From Gonapodya sp. JEL0774 (lineage: Eukaryota > Monoblepharomycota > Monoblepharidomycetes > Monoblepharidales > Gonapodyaceae), in the NCBI GenBank assembly GCA_027604505.1, contig JADIIX010000014.1, positions 180,781-244,780 of the forward strand: a stretch of DNA of 64,000 nt. The letters are read 5' to 3'. Each line of letters opens with the position of its first letter. Position 1 is the stretch's first letter. Made by a program: the position numbers and the translations under genes. Positions 57,446 through 64,000 of the stretch are shown piece by piece. The notes under the pieces were generated by a model that was given only the letters and a program-made list of their open reading frames with translations, did not search any database and had not been told where the DNA came from.

Positions 57446-58558
57446 CTACTTCCGCAGTGCTGCAACCTCCTCCTCATACCACATCCTCCTTGCACTAACA
57501 GTCCGAAGCCCCATATAGACCATCGCAGTCACTGGGTTTGATGCGAACATGCTCCCCAATCTGGCTCTCTCCACGTCTGAGAATCCGTCTTCCATAGCTG
57601 CTGCAAGGGCTGCAATCACCATGTTTGACGGAGAGCCCCCATTCCGATCTCTCCCAAAGCCCTGAGAAAGAGCTTCCGCAATCTGTTCCAATCCAGCAAT
57701 CCTCACAGGCTCCTGTGGGTCGGGTGTATCCTGTCTCTTGCGTTTGCATGTTGTGGGTGCCACACTCCGGTGAGCACTCACGTCCGAATGCCGACGCAGC
57801 AACACTGAGGTTGGTGTTGGTGTGCGCGATGAATCCTGATGTGTTGCAGTGTCTGTATGTTGAGTTTCAGCAGTGCCGAACACATTTAGTAAAAAACGTT
57901 GAGACACATACCTTCAACTTCCCCGTCCGGTGCATATTCAATTTCTCCCGCGTCAGATTCTTTTGCCCCTATGCCAGGATTGTCCTCGATTGGTGGGAGG
58001 TTCACAACACTTGCCGCAAACTCCCCGACGGCCCTCGTGTCAGACCATAGCTTGTTTGCCTTGATGAAGAGAGGCCACCCATTCTCGCGGAAAATAGAAG
58101 CCAAAGGATGGTGCTAGATACCATTTTAACTAAATTGTGAAATCCAGTCGCCAACAAAGAACATTGAGAAAACCTCACCTTTACGAGCTCGTCCCAGGAT
58201 TCCAGCGCCATCGTGATAATCCAGTGCTTCCCTGGTACAGTTCCTGCACCAGAACAATCTCTGGCTTTGCAGAATTTCGTATATATCCACTTGAGCTCGT
58301 CGTGCTTCCTTTTAATTTTGTCCTGTTGTACTCCACCCTGGCACGCCTGTTGAAGTCGACAACGATGCTCGACTACAACTTGGTGAACTTGCCAGCGGAT
58401 TGTTTTGGCGCCCAGTGATTCAGCGTCTCCAGGAGCTTCAACTCCCCACTTCGCCCTATTGTTGCCTTCGTCCCCTTGTCTGTCATCGTCGCCCGCTTTG
58501 CTTTTCCTTTGTTGATTTTTGGGGCCTGCGTGCTTGAAGGAGCTGCCTTTGGGGGCAT
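57446..58558 (-). pseudogene. SANT/Myb-like DNA-binding accessory protein of Harbinger element, disrupted
   Basis: Exons from 58558: 58558-58179, 58113-57912, 57851-57446. Exon 1 starts MPPKAAPSSTQAP and holds a SANT-like stretch, but has TAG at 58375-58373 where a Trp codon (TGG) would fit the motif, and a one-base shift near 58310-58325 before KRKHDELKWIYTKF. Downstream HHPLASIFRENGWPLFIKANKLW and the C-terminal AALAAAMEDGFSD..EEEVAALRK are open, and both introns keep phase. Family role: with the transposase it binds the element ends and helps its nuclear import. Two lesions make it a pseudogene unless they are read errors. Confidence 0.65.
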
Positions 58559-58842
58559 TTTTGAGGTGGTTTGTGTTGGAACTCCAAACTTGTCTTTTCT
58601 CACACAACACACACTACATGGGAAGATGGGCAATTTATATGTACTTTGACCTGCTGTGCCACACAGGCCACAGTGATGACTCATCCAAACACTTTCCCAA
58701 ATCATCCCTGGAGTCCAAATCCAACTTATACAAAATATTGTGTCACCAATGGTATTCCACCCATGACTGCACAGTTTGTGGATAGTACGGTGAAAAATCG
58801 TTTCAAAAATCGCCCCTGGACGTGGTTCTTCAGCTCCACCTG

Positions 58843-58856
58843 AATAATCGATTATT
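58843..58856. repeat. palindromic subterminal motif of Harbinger element
   Basis: AATAATCGATTATT is a perfect 14-bp palindrome. Its 12-bp core AATAATCGATTA recurs at 55944-55955 and, inverted, at 58918-58929, so it is a candidate transposase or SANT-protein binding site. Confidence 0.6.
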
Positions 58857-58940
58857 CGAACACAACCATTTTCAGATTGTGCGGTGCCGAACACCCAAAA
58901 TAATGCACTTTCACCATTAATCGATTATTTGTGCCCCCAA

Positions 58941-58964
58941 AAACCGGTGCCGTACGGGCCCTAA
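58941..58964. repeat. right terminal inverted repeat and TSD (TAA) of Harbinger element
   Basis: TIR 58941-58961, reverse complement of the left one with four mismatches, followed by TAA 58962-58964. Confidence 0.85.
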
Positions 58965-59106
58965 TATTGATTACATGCTCCACTTGTGCAGAGAGGCACA
59001 GACTTCATCAAACTTAACCTTCTGTTTGCAACAAATGTATCACACCAGCGATAGGATTTTGCTTCATGTTTCCTCTCAGTGCAATTGCTCAGAGCATGGC
59101 TAGTAT

Positions 59107-59241
59107 GTTGGAGTATACTGAGAGGAAGTTTACTCCTTCCTACTTACTTACCTTGTGATGCACAACTTAATAACCGGCTTTTGTACTGTTTGATTGATGC
59201 AGAATACATTTAAGAGAATATCTTGATACCCAAACTTTCAA
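59107..59241 (+). repeat. dispersed repeat copy B, edge of second CpG-poor block
   Basis: Degenerate match in the same orientation to 28389-28515; the longest shared run is TTTGTACTGTTTGATTGAT. Confidence 0.7.
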
Positions 59242-60200
59242 GAAAGTCAGATACAAGTAGCATACTTTCTTGCCTTCTTTGTCGACGCCATTGTTCCTCT
59301 TGGAATTGCAGCTGAAGGGAGAAGTTTGTTGCAGCAGGAAGACTGCCTGGCGCATAACAAGGTGGGGAAGAACAACAACTAGGAGGACTGCTTTATTTGT
59401 TTAAAGGCGGGGAATGACATTGTTCAGATGGTGGGTATAGATTATTCCTGAAGGTGGAGGTGTAGCGGGGCTGACACTGGCGATGGTCGGAAGTGAAGGA
59501 AGAGATGTGGGGTGTGATTGTATATTCGTAGCTATCTGTCTATATATAGGAGAATGCCTCAGGCGCCACCCTCAGACCCTGAGGGTCCTGCTGCAGTGAC
59601 TCTGTGGGATGTCAATACCACGACAGAGGATGTTGTTCATTAGTATAGTTCCAAAGGTAGGTTACCAGCAACATGTTGGTGGAGGAGTAGGTGAGTGAGG
59701 TGCTCCATAATAGCAGGCTGCTCCTTATGTGTCTTGTTAGGGTGTAGGTTTCTCTGAGAAGAGTGGGCTGGCGCTATTACTTGAGTATGTAGTGGGAGAG
59801 ACAATGGACACAGGACAACAATAGAGTGGATATGAGTATGTGGTTCAGTGGGAAATTGTTCAAATGTTGGTAGGAGGCTCTGTAGTGCGTCAAGTGTCTT
59901 TGGTACATCTACTAGTGGAAGGGTAGTGGGTTGTGTAGGTGTTGGTCATAATGGGAGTTGAGTCACAGGCATGTGTGGACATACAGCAATAATATTTCAA
60001 GAGCAATGGCTTTGTTAGGGAGAAATTGGGAGAGAGCTTGAGCTTTCCACTATAGCCAAGTGTGAGAAGTTCCTAGAGTGTGTTGAGTCTTGCAGTGAGC
60101 ATGAGTCTGAGAATATTCATCGTCCGGAGGGGGTGGCCATCAAGAGCTTGAGCTCAAGGAGCTGATTACATTCAATAGGGACAATCTCATTCACATGTGG

Positions 60201-60297
60201 AAAGCAACGTCTGTGTCTGCGAGAACAACTTGCTTTCCTTGCTTGTGTTTAAGAAGAGCCATCACATTCCAGGGTGGGAAGCAATGTCTGTGTCTGA
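60201..60297 (+). repeat. local duplication inside second CpG-poor block
   Basis: AAGCAACGTCTGTGTCTG near 60202 recurs as AAGCAATGTCTGTGTCTG at about 60279, a spacing of about 77 bp. The single difference in this run is CG to TG. Confidence 0.5.
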
Positions 60298-61613
60298 AAG
60301 AGCAAGGTGTATTTCATAGCACGAGTTCAGCACAAGCAATCTCATTTAATGGTAGTGAGCAACATGTATTTATAACAGATCAGTGAGCAGTTATGCCTGA
60401 TATTTGAAAGCACAAAGCCCAAATGGGTTCTTGTCAGGTAATACACAAAATGCAGCACAAAGCTGGCAAAAAAGTGCTGCTGCAAATTACTTTTGAATAG
60501 CAAATAGCTTTTGTGGCTGTTCAAGGCTGGAACTGGCGTTAATGTGACAAAACAAACATGAGAAAAGGGAGGATCCACGAGCCTGCTGGAAGCATTAATG
60601 AATTTTTGAAAGCAAAAATTTGCTCCCATCCTTTTCAAATGCTGGATGGTCCATTTACATTCTAAAGTTCACAGATGGATTAAAGGAGAGGGAATAAAGT
60701 GACTTGCCTGGCTGTGTGCAAACAAAGGTTGCAGTGTCCTCATATATAGGAACCTGTAAGGAAGGGAACACATATATATGCTTATTGGATCCATGTTAAC
60801 ACTAGTTAGTTTACACACAGAATGATAGGTGCCAAGTTTTGGAGGTAAGAAACTTCAGTAGCAATACATTGGCACACCTCTAGTACAATGAGTGTTCTTG
60901 TGAGGCTACACTACAGAGCATGTTGATATCTCTCTACTATCCAGTGAACTCCTCTGATACAGTCATTTCATCGTGTTTAAATCTTAAAAGACTGTCACAA
61001 ATGATATTGTACTCTGTTCTTGGAATAGGACATGAATTAATATCCCTTGGCTCCCTTAAAAGTCCACGTGCCAGCAACCTTGCGCTCACACAGCGTTTCG
61101 AATTGTTTGATGCTCTGCAATAGCTCCATTTGCAGCTAGCACACAATACTGATGGTGTAGCCCTTTTAAAATAGCAATGAAAGTGCCCACCAACACCTTT
61201 ACAGTAAAGTTTTCCACAGAAAACACATGGGTTCCGCATTTTTGTTGACCAGCTAGAATGACAGGATCAACAACCTTAGGTGGTGGCTTTGCTGGATTGG
61301 TTGTAATGGCCACTTTACTCCCAACCACTATTGTTGCCACTGGTAAAGTAGGAACCAAGGAGGAGGGTGGTGGGTCAGTTGCTGCAACTGAAATTGAATC
61401 CTGAACAAAGGGTGTGATCAAGATTTATATCCCTGTCAATTGAACTTTGAGAATCACTATTATCTGAATTCAAGATGCTGGGTTCTTTCCCCTGCACTAT
61501 GAAGGGAGGAGATTGTGCTGTGGTGCTTCACTCCAAACAATTTTTCTCCAATGCATCAGTGATCCAAATTGTCCACAGTTGATGAGAAATAATCCCTATT
61601 ATGCTGCACTACA

Positions 61614-63870
61614 TCATTGTGCAGTGATAACTCTCTCTGTCTTTCTTGGGTGTGCTTGTAACTGGGATAGTATTCTTGCAGATCTTCTGCTCTTTTCCTG
61701 AAAATGCTTGGTGCCAAGTTCATTCATGTAAATAGCTTTTGCAAAATCATTCCAGCAATATTGGCTCTCAGGTAATGAAGCCTCTGTGACTGCGTGTTTG
61801 GTGAAGGTGTGCAAATTGGCCTTAAAAAGTGCCTTTTCTTCCATTGTTGATACAGGAGCAAAAGGAATCTCAGATCCTTGTAGGACAGCTAGATGTGCAG
61901 CTTGCTGTGTCATCTTTGGTTTTGTACTATTAGTATAAACAGCTTCCTGTGAATGGAATGGAGTCTGCACCTCAGCAATTACAAATCTTTCTTTTGTTGT
62001 TAGAAAATCTGTGGTTCTTGGCCACCAAGTATGTAGAGGGTTTTTGTAAAGATATGCAGTACTTGTCTGAATGTAATCATAAGGTTCCATCCAAAATGAC
62101 CTAGAATTGGAAAATCTTCAAAGATCTTGTGCCGGAACATTATCTCTAAGATAATAGAAGCAGCTAATCCTTGCCCTATATTCATCCCACTAAAGAACTC
62201 TCGAAGGGTCCTGTGCCAATTTTCAGCTCCATAAGTTCCCCTAACACATTGGAATAAGTCAAGCCCGTGGCAGTCTCTTCCAATTTTGGTGTAGAGTGGG
62301 ACATCTTGTGGATCAGAGAACATCCATTGTTGGCCACTTAAATTTTCATGAGCATTGCATACAATTGGGGTATCAATAGCTTTCAGTACCTACCTTCCAC
62401 AGTTGCCTTAGCTTGTTCCCAGGCTTTATTATTGAAAAGTGGGGTGGATAACTTTGGGTCTACCTTGTGACCAAATTCTGCAAACAACTTTTCCAGCTCA
62501 GGAGCAAGCATACTTGCTTTAGGGATTCTCCTAGGAATACATTCAAAACACCAGTCTGCACCTGACTTTTCTTGCATGAGTGATCTGAGTGTAGTATCAT
62601 ATGTCACCTTCAAAACCTTGTCAACTGCTTCTGCGTAACTGGGATTGAGCTTAAAATCAGCATCCCGAAATCTCAGTATGAACTCCTGAAACCACACATG
62701 GTCATCATTAGGAGCCCTTGTCATTCTTTGGAAAGCATGGTACATGTCATCTATAATGCGATGGTGTGCTTTGTTTATTGGTGCCTGAATACTTTGTGCA
62801 TCTGGAGGTGTGTCCACTTGCATAGTAGGCCTGTGAGGACCTGTGCTTTCACCCTCTAGAATTAACTCTGTAGCTGAATCCTTCACCACTAGCATCCTTT
62901 TATTCACTAGCAAAGAGAATGGCTGCTGATTGTGAGCCATATGGAAGTCACCAAAAGTCTTCAGATCTGGGGTTGTTGATGGAAAAGGGACTGCAGCATT
63001 TGGTGATAGCACAGTCGCCACAGAAACAACTGCTCTGGAGCTTGATACTCTCCAGGAGCCCTTATCATCCCAATGCTGGCCTGGATTCCTCCTTGCTGTT
63101 TTACCCCCTACTTGTACAACCTCTCTAGAAGCAATGTCTGTGTTAACAAGTGCAGAGTTCAAAACAATGTATTCACGGAGACCAGGGAAAAGAATATCCG
63201 GCCATTTATCAAGGGTCTCATGGATTGAGAGGACTGGCTTTTTTTTGGCAGCTAAGAAAACTCTTAGAGAGCTCTCTGCATCACAGGCAGCATACACAAG
63301 GCGGGAGTCAGGTATTTTTCCTTTTTTCTGGCACCAAATGCTTGAGATTCTGATGTCCTGAGGTTTTAGTAAGTGCAAAACTATGACTGATTCCACAAGC
63401 TCTTGAAGTGAAGGGTTTGAGTGAACAGAAAGTCCCCTCTTGAAACAAGAAGGGCCAATATCCAGTAATGTATTACAGGGTATGTCTACTCCCCAATCAT
63501 TGAAAAGCTTCTTTGCGTCTTGTCCAATGTTTCTTCCAACTTTTAGAAGGTCCTTGCATTCTAAAAATCCCTTTAATAAGAGAGGGATAGTACTTCCCAT
63601 TCTGGCAACGTGAAACAAGTATACTTCAGCACTGCCTGGGACTGCAATTTTGCCAATTGTGTGGCTCTGTCCAGAGCCTGGTAGTTCCACAGGCCATTCA
63701 ACACCCATACCAATTACTGTTTCAGATTGCATCAAGACTTCAGAATCTGGTACATACTGCATTACAGGTAAAGATGGAATCCCTAAACAGCTCCACATAT
63801 GTTCCACATCTTCATTGACACCAAGTACATGTTCAACATAATATGGAGTTCCAGCCTTCAACTGGTACAC
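61614..63870 (-). pseudogene. DEDD 3'-5' exonuclease domain / RGT-motif protein of a fungal repeat, frameshifted
   Basis: The open frame 63870-62383 holds an RNase-D/WRN-like exonuclease domain: VIGMGVEWPV at the DxE position, DLLKVGRNIGQDAKKL, then YAACDAESSLRVF (motif III). It continues after a one-base shift near 62385-62395 into NLSGQQWMFSDP, YTKIGRDCHGLDLFQCVRGTYGAENWHR, and after another shift near 62090-62100 into EPYDYIQTSTAYLY. Fungal repeats often carry a 3'-5' exonuclease joined to a domain with an RGT..E..H motif; their mobility mechanism is not established as far as I know. Trp-Pro replaces the expected acidic pair at exonuclease motif I (VEWPVE), so activity is doubtful. The ATG at the 63870 end may not be the true start. 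Confidence 0.6.
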
Positions 63871-64000
63871 AGGGAGATTTTGTTAAGCAGTGTGATATAT
63901 GTATTCGAAACACGCTCGCACAAAAAAAGGCTTAATCTAGTTTATTCGACGACCATAGTACCGTCCCCAAGTGTGTGCACCAAGTTACCCACGTTCCCTA
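63871..64000. other. right-edge flank
   Basis: 130 bp with normal CpG frequency beyond the repeat block. No feature seen. Confidence 0.4.

Larger units (their letters stand above)
55918..58961. mobile_element. PIF/Harbinger DNA transposon, 3044 bp, with TAA target-site duplication
   Basis: It begins GGGCCTGTACAGCAGTGG (55918) and ends, read on the other strand, GGGCCCGTACGGCACCGG (from 58961). That is a 21-bp terminal inverted repeat with 17 matches. Flanking TAA at 55915-55917 and at 58962-58964 is the 3-bp TWA-type duplication of this superfamily. It encodes a DDE transposase (plus) and a SANT/Myb-like accessory protein (minus), the standard two-gene Harbinger layout. Subterminal AATAATCGATTA occurs near both ends. 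CpG content is close to that of genes, so the insertion is younger than the CpG-poor blocks. Confidence 0.88.
58965..63880. mobile_element. second CpG-poor repeat block carrying decayed exonuclease-type mobile gene
   Basis: About 4.9 kb of TG/CA-rich, CpG-poor DNA. It starts, near 59107, with the same ~130 bp that opens the 28.4-kb block, and ends about 63880 where CpG-containing sequence resumes. Apart from the minus-strand exonuclease relic (61614-63870) I see no gene in 58965-61600. Class unknown: no LTR pair or TIR could be identified by eye. Confidence 0.55.

Noticed and set aside
1-64000. CRISPR arrays, rRNA genes, bacterial operon signals
   Set aside because: None seen; spliced genes throughout show eukaryotic nuclear DNA. 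tRNA T-loop-like strings (for example near 4596 and 21683) lie in coding or leader sequence and lack the rest of a cloverleaf.

Overview
The window is eukaryotic nuclear DNA and most probably fungal. Its genes are broken by many short GT-AG introns, mostly 45-120 nt, with GTGAGT-type donors. The gene set includes cobalamin-independent methionine synthase, Rpn13, V-ATPase subunit H, the PP6 phosphatase, RMI1, SDHD, NDUFB3, an MNN1-type mannosyltransferase and a 6-pyruvoyl-tetrahydropterin synthase. The last enzyme, several METTL24/FkbM-type methyltransferases, an exostosin-type glycosyltransferase and a CpG-decay signature in repeats make an early-diverging (zoosporic/chytrid-like) fungus my best guess. 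That is inference only; no rRNA or marker gene is present. Exon models were built by hand from splice signals, reading-frame continuity and family motifs.

0-28 kb is compact housekeeping sequence. In order it holds a polyamine-oxidase-like amine oxidase, the PP6 catalytic subunit, an RMI1-like genome-stability factor, a histidine-phosphatase-fold protein, a coiled-coil protein with three consecutive 21-nt micro-exons (minus), PTPS (minus), V-ATPase subunit H (minus), methionine synthase, SDHD, a first membrane-anchored FkbM methyltransferase and an aromatic/RGG-rich low-complexity protein (minus).

28.4-33.2 kb is a gene-free block almost lacking CpG. It looks like an old, methylation-decayed repeat. 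Its left edge repeats about 130 bp that recurs at 59.1 kb, at the edge of a second CpG-poor block. The second block carries a frameshifted 3'-5' exonuclease/RGT-motif gene.

33.3-54.3 kb is a glycan-enzyme neighbourhood. It contains GT25, GT47 (exostosin), GT71 (MNN1), a GT32 domain fused to LamG-like domains, a GT2 with a helical-repeat tail, two head-to-head METTL24-type FkbM methyltransferases, a divergent FkbM methyltransferase and a class I methyltransferase. Nearly all carry an N-terminal signal anchor, so they could act in the Golgi to build and O-methylate a secreted or surface glycan. NDUFB3 and Rpn13 are interspersed.

55.9-59 kb is a complete PIF/Harbinger DNA transposon with TAA target-site duplications, imperfect terminal inverted repeats, a transposase gene with one frameshift and a convergent SANT/Myb-like accessory gene with a stop and a frameshift. 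Most TIR mismatches are CpG-to-TpG/CpA changes, which points to cytosine methylation of mobile DNA in this genome.
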